Origin: Luteitalea sp.
GTDB lineage: Bacteria > Acidobacteriota > Vicinamibacteria > Vicinamibacterales > Vicinamibacteraceae
Direction of reading: 5' to 3'
Length of the DNA stretch: 64,000 bases
NCBI GenBank assembly: GCA_009377495.1
Contig: WHTZ01000009.1
Span: forward strand, 56,907 to 120,906
Under the pieces are notes generated by a model, which did not search any database, was not told the origin of the DNA, and saw nothing but the letters and a program-made list of their open reading frames with translations. Numbering within the stretch: the stretch's first letter is position 1; every line of letters starts with the position of its first letter. Shown piece after piece: positions 17,338-26,075 of this stretch. A program made the translations under genes and the position numbers.

Positions 17338-18828
17338 ATGACGATGAGGTCACGCCGCTACGCTCCTGTTTTACGGGACCGCGGCCGGGCAACCGGTCTC
17401 AGGTGCCTCGCGCTCGTCGGACTGCTCGCGCTTTTCACCTCTCCGCTTGCGGCGCAGGGGCCGGCGCAGGCGACGGCACCCGCGGCCGCCGCTGAATATG
17501 CGGCAGCGGTTGCGGACGCTCGCACGCTCAGCGCGGCGCTGGTCGAGGAGGCGAACTTGCCCGGGCTGTCGGTCGCGGTGGGCATCGACGGCGCCGTCAT
17601 CTGTTCAGAGGGGTTCGGCTACGCCGATGTGGAGCAACGCGTGCCGGTCACGCCGCTCACGCGCTTCCGCATCGGCAGCGTCTCGAAGCCGCTGACCGCC
17701 GTGGCGATCGGGCTCCTGCACGAGCGAGAGCAACTCGATCTGGATGCGCCCGTGCAGAAGTATGTGTCTGACTTCCCTGAGAAGCGCTGGCCAATCACGA
17801 CCCGGCAGCTCGCCGGTCACATCGCCGGGATACGGCACTACCGTGACGACGAGTTCCTGTCTGCTCGGCACTACGACGACGTGCTCGAAGGGCTCGAGAT
17901 CTTCGCCGACGATCCGCTCCTCTTCCAACCTGGCACTGACTACCGTTACTCCAGCTACGGCTGGAATCTGATCAGCGCGGTCGTGCAAGCTGCTGCCGGA
18001 GTCGACTTCCTCACCTTCATGGAGCGCGAGGTGTTCACCGCCATGGGCATGCGCCATACCGCGTCGGACCAAGTCGGCAGCATCATTTCACACCGCGTCC
18101 GCTACTACGAGCATGACGAGGACGGCCGGCTCGTCAACGCGCCCTACGTGGACAACAGTTACAAATGGGCGGGCGGCGGGTTTCTGTCGACGCCGGAGGA
18201 TCTCGTGCTGTTCGGCTTCCGCCATATTCGGGATCCGTTCCTGCGTCCCGAGACGGTCGAGCTCCTCTTTGCCTCGCAGCGTCTCTCGTCAGGCAAAGAG
18301 ACAGACTACGGGATCGGCTGGAGCATTGGGCTCGACTGGCACGGCCGCCAGACGGTCGGCCATGGGGGAGGCTCGGTCGGCGGCACGACCGTGTTCCTGA
18401 CCTACCCCGCGGAAGAATTGGTCGTCGCCGTGACGTCGAACCTGACCGGCGCGCCCGGCCTCTCTGGCCTGGCCTTCGCACTCGCCGAGCTCTTCGTACC
18501 TCCAGCCGCGAAGGCGACGAAGCGCGAAGAGGTAGCGACCGGACGCTTCACCTTCCGCACAGAACCGACGCAGAAGGGCAACCCGCCTGACGCGACGCTC
18601 GAGATCGTGCGCACACCGGACGGCTATACCGGCTGGTTACACGGTGACGATGCTCCGTACGCTCGCGTCGTCTTGGTTCGCCCGGAAGCTGGCGCCATGC
18701 GTGTCTTCGCGGTTGGTTCGGCCGGTCTCGTCACGCTCTGGCTGCGGCTTGACGGGACGCGCGTGTCTGGGCGTTGGGTCGGTCCGGATGGCGACGTCGC
18801 GCTCGAGGGGCAGCGCGTGGGCGGGTAG
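17338..18828 (+). CDS. Serine beta-lactamase-like hydrolase (class C / esterase family), exported
   Basis: About 496 residues. A basic N-terminus and hydrophobic stretch (CLALVGLLALFTSPLAAQG) form a signal peptide. The catalytic S-x-x-K is in RIGSVSKPLTAV. A Y-x-N-like motif lies in YSSYGWNL, and the third motif is HGG in VGHGGGSVGG. The domain covers about residues 50-390, with a beta-rich C-terminal tail. Such proteins are esterases, D-aminopeptidases or penicillin-binding-like enzymes as often as true lactamases. ATG 17338 is preferred over GTG 17335. Confidence 0.88.
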   Translation: MTMRSRRYAPVLRDRGRATGLRCLALVGLLALFTSPLAAQGPAQATAPAAAAEYAAAVADARTLSAALVEEANLPGLSVAVGIDGAVICSEGFGYADVEQRVPVTPLTRFRIGSVSKPLTAVAIGLLHEREQLDLDAPVQKYVSDFPEKRWPITTRQLAGHIAGIRHYRDDEFLSARHYDDVLEGLEIFADDPLLFQPGTDYRYSSYGWNLISAVVQAAAGVDFLTFMEREVFTAMGMRHTASDQVGSIISHRVRYYEHDEDGRLVNAPYVDNSYKWAGGGFLSTPEDLVLFGFRHIRDPFLRPETVELLFASQRLSSGKETDYGIGWSIGLDWHGRQTVGHGGGSVGGTTVFLTYPAEELVVAVTSNLTGAPGLSGLAFALAELFVPPAAKATKREEVATGRFTFRTEPTQKGNPPDATLEIVRTPDGYTGWLHGDDAPYARVVLVRPEAGAMRVFAVGSAGLVTLWLRLDGTRVSGRWVGPDGDVALEGQRVGG

Positions 18829-18857
18829 GACTGACGCTTAAACCGTGCTCCGACGAC

Positions 18858-18887
18858 TTGACACTCGATATAGTTAGTCGATATTGT
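18858..18887 (+). promoter_or_regulatory. Promoter of ADOP permease copy 2
   Basis: TTGACA, 18-nt spacer, TATTGT. A strong ribosome-binding site (GGAGGAG, 18900-18906) follows before the GTG start at 18916. Confidence 0.6.
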
Positions 18888-18897
18888 CTCTCGATAT
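18865..18897 (+). promoter_or_regulatory. Three TCGATAT repeats with 13-bp period (candidate operator)
   Basis: TCGATAT occurs at 18865, 18878 and 18891, exactly 13 bp apart. The repeats span the spacer, the -10 box and the start-site region. Regular spacing over the promoter suggests cooperative repressor binding. The binding protein is unknown; a PadR or other winged-helix regulator is a guess. Confidence 0.5.
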
Positions 18898-18915
18898 GCG
18901 GAGGAGACATAAGCC

Positions 18916-21561
18916 GTGTCGTGGACTAGCCGCACGAGGCATCTGTTTCAGCGCTTGCTGCATCGCCAACGAATCGAGGAAGAGCTGGATGACGAGGTGC
19001 GGACGTACTTCGAGATCCTGATCGAGCGTGGCATGGCGCGCGGTTTGTCGCGCGAAGCGGCGCAGCGCGCCGCGCGTGTGCAGTTCGGAGGCGCGGAGCA
19101 CGTGAAACAGCGCGTCAGGGAGGCACGGGTGGGCGCCGGCATCGAGACGACCCTCCAGGACATCCGGTATGCCTGGAGGGTGCTGACAAAGAGCCCGGGC
19201 TTCACGGCGTTCGCGGTGTTGACGATCGCCCTGGGACTTGGCGCCAACGCCGCGATCTTCAGCCTGGTGGACGGGGTGCTCCTCAAAGCCAGTGGTTACC
19301 CGGAGCCAGAGCGCATCGTGCAGTTATGGGAGACGCGTCCGCGCGGCGGACGAAATGTCGTCGCGCCCGCCAACTACGTCGATTGGGCGGAGCAAAGCCA
19401 ATCGTTCGAGTCGATGGCGGCGCGGATGATCGGCACCATGAGCTACACGCACGGTGACGACACTCAATCGCTCCGTGTGGGACTCGTTTCGGCATCTTAT
19501 TTCGACGTGTTCGGTACGAAAGCGGTGCTCGGCCGAACCTTCGCCAAAGACGAGGACCGGCCGGGCAAGGAAAGGGTAGCGGTGATCAGCCACCGCTTGT
19601 GGCTGAGTCTCTTCGGCGGCAACCGCGGGTTAATCGGCCGCGCCATCCTTTTGAACGGCGACCTCTACACCGTCATCGGTGTGCTGCCCAGCAACAGCGC
19701 ATTCAATCGGCACCCACGGGATCTGTGGATCCCGCTCGTCCTTCCCGCGGACGTGCCCCGCGACTACCACTATCTATCCGCGGTGGCGAGACTCAAACGT
19801 GGCGTCTCCCTGCAACAGGCACGAGCCGAGATGCGTGGGATCGCGGCGCGCATTGCCGAGCTGTATCCAGCTATCAACACAGGCTGGAGCGCCACGGTCG
19901 ATCGTTACCTAGATCGCGTCGTGGGACCGGATCGACGGCTCGCTCTGATCGTGCTCATGTCGGCCGTCGTCGCCGTGCTGCTGATTGGTTGCGCCAACCT
20001 CGCGAATCTGTTGATGGCGAGGGCGACGCTTCGCTCGCGCGAGATCGCGCTGCGCATGGCCCTGGGGGCCCGTCGCGCGCGCGTGCTTCGAATGCTGTTG
20101 ACGGAGAGCCTCCTCCTGTCAGCCGTTGGCGCACTGTTTGGGCTTGCGCTCGGCTACGGGCTCCTGCAGTGGCTTCAAACCGAGGCGCCGCCATTCTCTC
20201 TTCCGCCCGAAGCGGACATTGCGATGGACGGACGAGTCCTACTGTATCTGGCGACGGTCACGATTCTGACCAGTATGGCGTTTGGCCTTGCGCCGGCGAT
20301 TCAGGCCTCGCGGCGCGATGCCGCCGAGGCGATCAAGGAAGGCGGGCGATCGAGCTCAACGGGCCGGGGGAATGTTCGAGCGCGTCACGTCTTTGTCGCA
20401 GCACAGGTAGCGGTAGCCTTCATCCTTCTCGTCGGCGGCGGCCTGTTGATTCGCAGCTTCCAACGCGTCATGACCGTCGACATCGGCTTTGACTCCGAGG
20501 GTGTGATCGCGGCGTCCCTGCCACAGCCGCTGGAGCGCGACCCCAATGTCACACAACTGACTCAATACATCACTCGACTGCTCGAGGAAGTGCGCGCGGT
20601 GCCTGGCATGCGAGACGCTGCCGTGACCACTGGGCTTCCGTTAGCCGGCTGGGGAAACGGTGTGCGGTTCCGGATGCCGGACGAGAGAGACCGCATCCTC
20701 GGAACTGGATTCAAGATCACCACGCCCGGTTATTTTCACGTGCTCGGTCTCCGGCTGGTGGCAGGGCGGCTTCTCGACGACCGCGATACCGTGGGCGCGC
20801 CGCCCGTCGTGGTCGTCAACGAGTCTTTTGTCGAGCGCTATTCACCGGACGAGAGTGCAATCGGCAAACGGATCTTGGTCGAGCGTATTCTTCCGTCGAG
20901 GCGAGGGCTGGGACCCGAAGTGGCATGGGAGATCGTGGGCGTCGTGGCCGACGAGAAGGTCAACGGCTTGGAGAAACCGAGCGATGTCGGCGTCTATGCC
21001 AGTTTTGCGCAGAATCCCGTGGTCGGTGTGGGCCTGGTGGCGAAAGGGCGCGGCGATGCTGGAGCGCTGATCAAATCCGTCCAGCAAGCCGTGGGGAGGG
21101 TGAACGAGCATCAGGCGCTGCATCGCCCGATGACGGTGGAGCAGATCAAAGCAGAATCGACGATGCCCCGGCGGCTGCTGACGCTGCTCCTGGGTGGCTT
21201 CGCACTCCTCGCGATGCTGCTCGCCTGCGCGGGCATCTATGGCGTGCTCTCCTTCGTGACAGCGCGACGCACACAGGAGTTGGGGATTCGCGCGGCGCTG
21301 GGCGCAACGCGTGGAGATCTGATTCGAATGGTCCTCGGCGGCGGTGCGACTCCCGTTCTCGTGGGACTTGTTGTCGGCTTGGTCGGTGCCATTGGGTTGG
21401 CGCGCTTCATCCAATCGATCTTGTTTGCAACCAGCCCCTTCGATGCGCCCACGTTGCTGGGAGTCAGCGCGCTCTTTCTCGTTGTCGCCTTGACAGCCTG
21501 TTTCGTACCAGCATGGCGGGCCGCGAACGTCGACCCGATGTCGGCGCTTCGCCACGACTAG
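18916..21561 (+). CDS. ADOP-family duplicated FtsX/MacB permease (copy 2)
   Basis: 881 residues from a GTG with GGAGGAG 9 nt upstream. It has the same architecture as the two neighbours: a small helical N-terminal region (RIEEELDDEVRTYFEILIERG), first helix FTAFAVLTIALGLGANAAIF, two MacB_PCD domains and two FtsX bundles, ending in PAWRAANVDPMSALRHD. Unlike the others it has no adjacent padR but carries its own repeat-decorated promoter. Family members are thought to act in export or envelope stress with an ATPase supplied from elsewhere. Confidence 0.9.
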   Translation: MSWTSRTRHLFQRLLHRQRIEEELDDEVRTYFEILIERGMARGLSREAAQRAARVQFGGAEHVKQRVREARVGAGIETTLQDIRYAWRVLTKSPGFTAFAVLTIALGLGANAAIFSLVDGVLLKASGYPEPERIVQLWETRPRGGRNVVAPANYVDWAEQSQSFESMAARMIGTMSYTHGDDTQSLRVGLVSASYFDVFGTKAVLGRTFAKDEDRPGKERVAVISHRLWLSLFGGNRGLIGRAILLNGDLYTVIGVLPSNSAFNRHPRDLWIPLVLPADVPRDYHYLSAVARLKRGVSLQQARAEMRGIAARIAELYPAINTGWSATVDRYLDRVVGPDRRLALIVLMSAVVAVLLIGCANLANLLMARATLRSREIALRMALGARRARVLRMLLTESLLLSAVGALFGLALGYGLLQWLQTEAPPFSLPPEADIAMDGRVLLYLATVTILTSMAFGLAPAIQASRRDAAEAIKEGGRSSSTGRGNVRARHVFVAAQVAVAFILLVGGGLLIRSFQRVMTVDIGFDSEGVIAASLPQPLERDPNVTQLTQYITRLLEEVRAVPGMRDAAVTTGLPLAGWGNGVRFRMPDERDRILGTGFKITTPGYFHVLGLRLVAGRLLDDRDTVGAPPVVVVNESFVERYSPDESAIGKRILVERILPSRRGLGPEVAWEIVGVVADEKVNGLEKPSDVGVYASFAQNPVVGVGLVAKGRGDAGALIKSVQQAVGRVNEHQALHRPMTVEQIKAESTMPRRLLTLLLGGFALLAMLLACAGIYGVLSFVTARRTQELGIRAALGATRGDLIRMVLGGGATPVLVGLVVGLVGAIGLARFIQSILFATSPFDAPTLLGVSALFLVVALTACFVPAWRAANVDPMSALRHD

Positions 21562-21588
21562 GGCCATTCCGCCTTCTTTGGACGCGGA

Positions 21589-24225
21589 TCAGCCTTCGTC
21601 GCGAAGCACCGCGATTGGATCGACATGCGCGGCGCGGCTCGCGGGAACGAATCCAGCGAGTAAACCGATCAGCGTCATCGAGACACACGCAACGGCGAGC
21701 ACGAGAGGGTCGAGCGCGGACACCTCGAACAACAGGCTTTCCAGGACTCTGGTGAGCACAAGCGCTCCAACGAGTCCCGCAGCGAGTCCCAGGATGACCA
21801 TTGAAAGCGCGTTCTGCAAGACGTGCGAGAGCACGTCGCGTCCGCGTGCGCCCAGCGCCATGCGGATGCCAATCTCCCGGCGCCGCTCGGTCACTGCGTG
21901 GGACAGCACACCGTAGAGGCCGAGCGCGGCAAGGAGGACGGCAACCGCAGCGAAGGCACCGATAACCCAGGCCGGCCGGCTGGCGCCCGAGAGCGTGCGC
22001 TCCCGGACCTGCTGCATGGTGGCGATGTCTCCGAGCGGCAGGTTGGGGTCGATTTCGCGCACGGCTTCGCGGATGCCCGGCATGACAGAAGCCGGCTCCG
22101 CTTGCGTACGGACCATGAGCTTCACTCCAGTGGAAGGAACCTGTGCAAGCGGCACGTAGACGACCCGTGGATCCGGGGCACCCGGGGCGTCGACGCGTTC
22201 GCTACGGATGACGCCGACCACTTGCACGTCGGTCATCTCGGACCCGCTCTCGTAGTGGGGAACGCTCAGACGGACGGCTTGGCCGACCGGATCCTGCATG
22301 CCGCCAAGGTCCGCCAGCTGCGCAGCCAACGCTTCGTTGATGACGACGACGAGAGGAGCTCCGTCGCGGTCGCGGTCAGTGATGCCGCGGCCGGCTCGCA
22401 AGGGAATGGCAAGCATGTCGAAATAACCGGGGTCGACACGCTTGAAGCGCACATTGAACAGTTCATCGGGTCCGGGAATTTGCATTCCCATCCCGTGATT
22501 GATCCATTGGAGTGGCAAGTGCGTCGACAGAGCCGCTTGCGCGACTCCGGGCACGCTTTCGAGTCTTTCGGTGACGGCCTCATAGAAGAGGGCAGCGCTC
22601 TCCGGCGTGGCGTACGCGTGCACGGGGAGATCGACGGACATCGTTATGACGCTTTCCGTTCGAACGCCGGTCTCGAGTCGCTGGAGGTTGAGCAAGCTTC
22701 TGAAAAGAAGCAGGGCGCCGCAAACCAGCACGAGCGAGAGCGCGACTTCGCCTACGACAATGGTGCGTCGAAGCTTGCTGTGCGCGCCGGAGGAACCGCG
22801 CGTCGAGAGATTCAGGGATCGCGCGAGCTCACCGAAGGACGTTTGCCAGGAGGGGAACGCGCCAACTAGCAAGGCGACTCCAAGGGCCACGACCGCAGCA
22901 AACGCGAGCACGCGGATGTCGAGGCTGACGTCGGCCGTGTACGGAATCGCTTCCGACAATATCGGTGTGGCGATGCGGATGAGAAGCAACGCAACGGTGA
23001 CGCCTGCGGCGCCTCCTAGGAGGCACAGGACCGCGCTTTCGGCAAGGAGTTGTGCGACCAAGCGGCCGCGGCTGGCGCCGAGCGCGGCGCGGACAGCGAG
23101 CTCCTTCTTGCGTGCGGCGCCCCTCGTGAGGAGCAGGTTCGCCACGTTCGCGCACGCGATCAGCAGCACGAGGGCGACGGCGCCAAAGGCGACGACGATC
23201 GATTGGCGTAGACGATTGCCAACCAACAAGCGGTCGAGACGTTCGACGACGATGGTCCATTCGCGCTTGTAGTCGGGGGTGACCTCGGTCAAGGCCTCGT
23301 CGATGGCGTGCATTTCCTGGCGAGCTTGCTGGAGAGTGGCGTCGCGGCGGAGGCGTCCGAAGACGGTGAGCCAGTGCCCGTCGCGGATGTGTTGCTCGGG
23401 CCTGAAGACCAAGGGCTTCCAGAATTCCGCGTCGTCTCGATCGAACGCGCCCGGCGGAAGCACGCCGACGACTTGATGCGGCTCGCCGTTGAGGATGGGC
23501 CGGCGATTCAAGATGCCGGGGTCACCGCCGAAGTAGGTTTGCCAGGCGGCATGGCTGAGCACGACGACGGGGGCGGCTCCTGGCTGATCCTCGTCCGGCC
23601 CGAATGTACGCCCGAGACTGGCCCTCGTGGCGAACACCTCGAAGTATTCGGCCGAGACCACCTTGCCGGAAAGACGCACCGGCTCGCCGGCGCCGGTCAG
23701 CGCCGCCGAGATCGGAGCTTCTGCCGCCAGCGCCTCGAACGACGTGCCGAGGCGTTGCCAATCGAGAAAGTCCAACGTGCTGGTGGCGTTGGTTACACCT
23801 GGCCGCGGGGCTTCCCAGACGCGCACGATGCGGTCGGGCTCTGGGTACGGGAGAGGCTTGAGAAGGACGGCGTCCACCACGCTGAACATCGCGGCGTTGG
23901 CGCCGATGCCGAGCGCCAACACGCCGATGGTCACCGCAGCGAAGGCGGGGCTCCTCGCAAGCGAAGCCAGCCCGTATCGAAGGTCTCCAAGTAGCATCTC
24001 GATCCATCGAGCACTGCGGCGATCACGATGTTCTTCCTTCATCTGATCGATGCCACCGAAGAGGCGGCGCGCTCGGCGGCGTGCCTCGTCGGGCGACATG
24101 CCGGCGGCAATAGCGTCTCTCTCCGCCAGCTCCAGGTGCGCCATGACTTCATCGTCTAGCTCCCGCTCGAGACGCCGTGTCCGCAGCAGGGCCACCAAGC
24201 GATTCACCAGCAGCCGAAGCTTCAC
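21589..24225 (-). CDS. ADOP-family duplicated FtsX/MacB permease (copy 3)
   Basis: 878 residues from GTG 24225, which overlaps the padR stop as GTGA, so the two are translationally coupled. N-terminal helical part (RRLERELDDEVMAHLELAERD), helix one (FAAVTIGVLALGIGANAAMFS), then duplicated MacB_PCD/FtsX units, ending PASRAAHVDPIAVLRDEG. Similar in layout to copies 1 and 2 but clearly diverged from them, so not a recent tandem copy. Convergent with copy 2, with 27 nt between stops. Confidence 0.9.
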   Translation of the reverse strand: MKLRLLVNRLVALLRTRRLERELDDEVMAHLELAERDAIAAGMSPDEARRRARRLFGGIDQMKEEHRDRRSARWIEMLLGDLRYGLASLARSPAFAAVTIGVLALGIGANAAMFSVVDAVLLKPLPYPEPDRIVRVWEAPRPGVTNATSTLDFLDWQRLGTSFEALAAEAPISAALTGAGEPVRLSGKVVSAEYFEVFATRASLGRTFGPDEDQPGAAPVVVLSHAAWQTYFGGDPGILNRRPILNGEPHQVVGVLPPGAFDRDDAEFWKPLVFRPEQHIRDGHWLTVFGRLRRDATLQQARQEMHAIDEALTEVTPDYKREWTIVVERLDRLLVGNRLRQSIVVAFGAVALVLLIACANVANLLLTRGAARKKELAVRAALGASRGRLVAQLLAESAVLCLLGGAAGVTVALLLIRIATPILSEAIPYTADVSLDIRVLAFAAVVALGVALLVGAFPSWQTSFGELARSLNLSTRGSSGAHSKLRRTIVVGEVALSLVLVCGALLLFRSLLNLQRLETGVRTESVITMSVDLPVHAYATPESAALFYEAVTERLESVPGVAQAALSTHLPLQWINHGMGMQIPGPDELFNVRFKRVDPGYFDMLAIPLRAGRGITDRDRDGAPLVVVINEALAAQLADLGGMQDPVGQAVRLSVPHYESGSEMTDVQVVGVIRSERVDAPGAPDPRVVYVPLAQVPSTGVKLMVRTQAEPASVMPGIREAVREIDPNLPLGDIATMQQVRERTLSGASRPAWVIGAFAAVAVLLAALGLYGVLSHAVTERRREIGIRMALGARGRDVLSHVLQNALSMVILGLAAGLVGALVLTRVLESLLFEVSALDPLVLAVACVSMTLIGLLAGFVPASRAAHVDPIAVLRDEG

Positions 24226-24560
24226 GGCTTCCCCTCCAGGAAGCGAGCCACCAACGCGGTCGCCTCTTCCCAGTTCGCCACTTCCACACGAAGCTGCTTG
24301 GCCCCGGCCCGTGTCAGCGCATAGAACTTGACCTTGCGATTCGTCTCCGAGATGCCCCACTCCGTGCGGATCCACCCTTGCTGCTCCAGGCGGATGAGGG
24401 CCGGATAGATTGACCCTTGGCTCAGGCGCATGTCACGCTCGGACACCTGTTCGATTCGTCGTGCGATGCTGTAGCCGTGCATCGGACCCATCGTGTGCAG
24501 GGTCTTCAGAATGAGCAGATCGAGGGTGCCGTAGGGCACTTCCGTTTTGTGTGTAGACAT
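24222..24560 (-). CDS. PadR-family transcriptional regulator (copy 2)
   Basis: 112 residues with the PadR fold: VPYGTLDLLILKTLHTMGPMHGYSIA, recognition helix region LSQGSIYPALIRLEQQGWI and wing ending ETNRKVKFYALTRAGAKQL. Cotranscribed with ADOP copy 3. A perfect 16-bp palindrome covers its start codon, an obvious candidate for autoregulation. Confidence 0.93.
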   Translation of the reverse strand: MSTHKTEVPYGTLDLLILKTLHTMGPMHGYSIARRIEQVSERDMRLSQGSIYPALIRLEQQGWIRTEWGISETNRKVKFYALTRAGAKQLRVEVANWEEATALVARFLEGKP

Positions 24561-24567
24561 GTCTACA
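24552..24567 (-). promoter_or_regulatory. Perfect 16-bp palindrome over the padR start codon (candidate operator)
   Basis: TGTAGACATGTCTACA is its own reverse complement and is centred on the ATG of padR copy 2. PadR dimers bind dyads near their own promoters, so this is a likely autoregulatory site. It could also form a hairpin that hides the start codon in the message. Confidence 0.6.
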
Positions 24568-24578
24568 ATCGACAGCTA

Positions 24579-24608
24579 ATGCTAGGCGTTCGATGCCTGT
24601 TGTGTCAA
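24579..24608 (-). promoter_or_regulatory. Promoter of padR copy 2
   Basis: Minus strand: TTGACA, 18-nt spacer, TAGCAT. The predicted start is about 12 nt before the palindrome and close to the ATG, giving a very short leader without a clear ribosome-binding site. Confidence 0.5.
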
Positions 24609-24848
24609 CAGGTCGTCGACCCTTGGCGCCCCCAGTTTTGTCCTGCCCTCCGCGCGACTCTGGGTAACGGCGCTCCAAAAGGGATAGATCCAGGCGCCAG
24701 CCGCCCGCCCGCGTTGGGAGCCGGCGTGGGGATCGCGTGGCGTCCCCTGTCTTCGTCGGAGGAAAGGAGGGCTCGCGAACCGCGCGGGCGAACGCGGTCG
24801 ACCTGAGAGCCGCTGGCACACTGTCTTGGACGCACGCGCGCGCCGTCG

Positions 24849-25016
24849 TCACATCGGCGGGATCGTGCCGCGAATGTCCTCAATGACGAAGTCGGCGTCG
24901 CGTGTCGAACGCGGAATGCCGTGGAAGGTCGAGGCGAGCGAGCCCACGATCATGTAGGGAAGACCGACAGCTTCCAGCGCGTCGAGCAGCGCGACAACCG
25001 CCTCGTCTGCCGTCAT
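24849..25016 (-). pseudogene. N-terminal fragment of a nucleotidyltransferase
   Basis: 55 residues only. The segment MIVGSLASTFHGIPRSTRDADFVIE is the start of a MNT/AbiEii-like nucleotidyltransferase: G-S motif then D-x-D. The family is usually 150-190 residues, and the frame stops soon after the D-x-D. It overlaps the upstream small gene by ATGA, the usual pairing, so the gene was probably intact once. No continuation is visible in the next 290 bases. Confidence 0.65.
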
Positions 25017-25240
25017 CTGCGCTCGAGAGTGCGGAGGCGGAACAGACGAGCCACGAGAAGCGCTCGAACGCCGGCATCGTCCAGCTCCGGATGCTGGTGA
25101 CGAATGCCCTCCGCCATCAATCGACACGCGCGCTCAAAGAGCCGCGGGCCTTCGAGGAGCTTGTCTCCCGGGCCCATCCCACGAGCTCGTGCGATCTCTT
25201 CACTATAGAGCGTGTCGGCCAAGGCCGCGATGAGAGACAT
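25013..25240 (-). CDS. Small conserved partner protein of a nucleotidyltransferase (antitoxin-like)
   Basis: 75 residues from ATG 25240. It has the pattern LLEGPRLFERACRLMAEGIRHQHPELDDAGVRALLVARL found in short proteins that commonly precede nucleotidyltransferase genes and are viewed as toxin-antitoxin-like partners. Two tandem CACATTCG repeats (25244-25259) lie just upstream and may be an operator. Its partner gene here is truncated. Confidence 0.6.
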   Translation of the reverse strand: MSLIAALADTLYSEEIARARGMGPGDKLLEGPRLFERACRLMAEGIRHQHPELDDAGVRALLVARLFRLRTLERR

Positions 25241-25314
25241 TCCCACATTCGCACATTCGATTTTAGCAGACCGTCTCAGACGAGTACGCACTCGGCGCTG
25301 TTCCGCCGGTGGAC

Positions 25315-25749
25315 CTAGGGTGCTGCGTCGGTCCGCCACGGGTCAATAAGCGGCACACCCGTCTCCTGCACGTCGTTCGTATTGCGCGTCACCAGCGTGC
25401 AGCCGTGCACAAGCGCGGTCGCCGCTATCAACGTGTCGATGACCGGCCGAGTACGATCGGCCGAGATCTCCCCCCATCGTCGTGCCGTGGGGGTATCGAT
25501 GGGCAGGACGCGGTCAACGAACGACAACTCGATGCCATCCACCCAGCTACCGATTCGGGCGGCGGCGTCCGGATCGGTCCGCCGCTTGACTTCCACACCC
25601 TTACGCAGCTCACCCACCGTGAGCACGCTGATGAACAGACTCGATGCGTCTGCCGCTGACAGAAACGACACGATACGTGGATCCGCGCGGACCTTACGCG
25701 TCTCGGACACCACCATGGTGTCGAGCAGATAGCGCCGGCTTTCCCTCAC
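25315..25749 (-). CDS. vapC: VapC-like PIN-domain toxin
   Basis: 144 residues from GTG 25749, which overlaps the antitoxin stop as GTGA. PIN-domain acidic residues are visible in YLLDTMVVSE, TVGELRKGVE and DTLIAATALVHGCTLVTRNTNDV, the set that coordinates magnesium for RNA cleavage. It forms a type II toxin-antitoxin pair with the gene just upstream. Confidence 0.88.
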   Translation of the reverse strand: MRESRRYLLDTMVVSETRKVRADPRIVSFLSAADASSLFISVLTVGELRKGVEVKRRTDPDAAARIGSWVDGIELSFVDRVLPIDTPTARRWGEISADRTRPVIDTLIAATALVHGCTLVTRNTNDVQETGVPLIDPWRTDAAP

Positions 25750-26009
25750 AGCGCGATCTTCCGACCGGTATCCCGGTCGCGTTCGATGCTGAAATCGTCC
25801 AGCTTCGGGCCGCCGAGGAGATACGCCCTGAAGTCGGGTTTGTGCGCCACCAGCGCGCGATAGTCCTCGATCGAGAGCATGACCACCCGCTCGGCGCCGT
25901 GCCGGGTGATTGTCTGCGGCCCCTCCGTAGACGCTCTTTCGACGACCTCCCCGAACCGGGCCTTTGCCTCGTGCACCTGCCACGTTGTCGTACGCCGCTT
26001 TCTGACCAT
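25746..26009 (-). CDS. Phd/YefM-type antitoxin
   Basis: 87 residues. The start (TTTWQVHEAKARFGEVVERASTEGPQTITRHG in outline) is the Phd/YefM DNA-binding fold, and the C-terminal part (KPDFRAYLLGGPKLDDF) is the toxin-binding tail. It should neutralise the PIN toxin and repress the operon; TTTAGACC repeats upstream are the candidate operator. Confidence 0.85.
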   Translation of the reverse strand: MVRKRRTTTWQVHEAKARFGEVVERASTEGPQTITRHGAERVVMLSIEDYRALVAHKPDFRAYLLGGPKLDDFSIERDRDTGRKIAL

Positions 26010-26021
26010 AATGACTCATAA

Positions 26022-26038
26022 TTTAGACCGTTTAGACC
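26022..26038 (-). promoter_or_regulatory. Direct repeats upstream of the antitoxin gene
   Basis: TTTAGACC occurs twice, 9 bp apart, 13 nt before the antitoxin start. The AT-rich stretch between them and the ATG contains an imperfect dyad (ATAATGACTCATAAT). Likely autoregulation site; inferred from position. Confidence 0.4.
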
Positions 26039-26075
26039 ACATTTTCAAGCAGGCGCCCGTAGCCGGGTGCCCGAC

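Noticed and set aside
24223..24375. Longer N-terminus for ADOP copy 3
   Set aside because: The added 50 residues overlap padR in another frame and lack permease features. GTG 24225 with GTGA coupling fits better.
24561..24848. Possible gene remnant or insertion-sequence debris between padR copy 2 and the nucleotidyltransferase fragment
   Set aside because: Apart from the promoter, none of the short frames shows a motif I can defend, and I see no terminal repeats or transposase residues.
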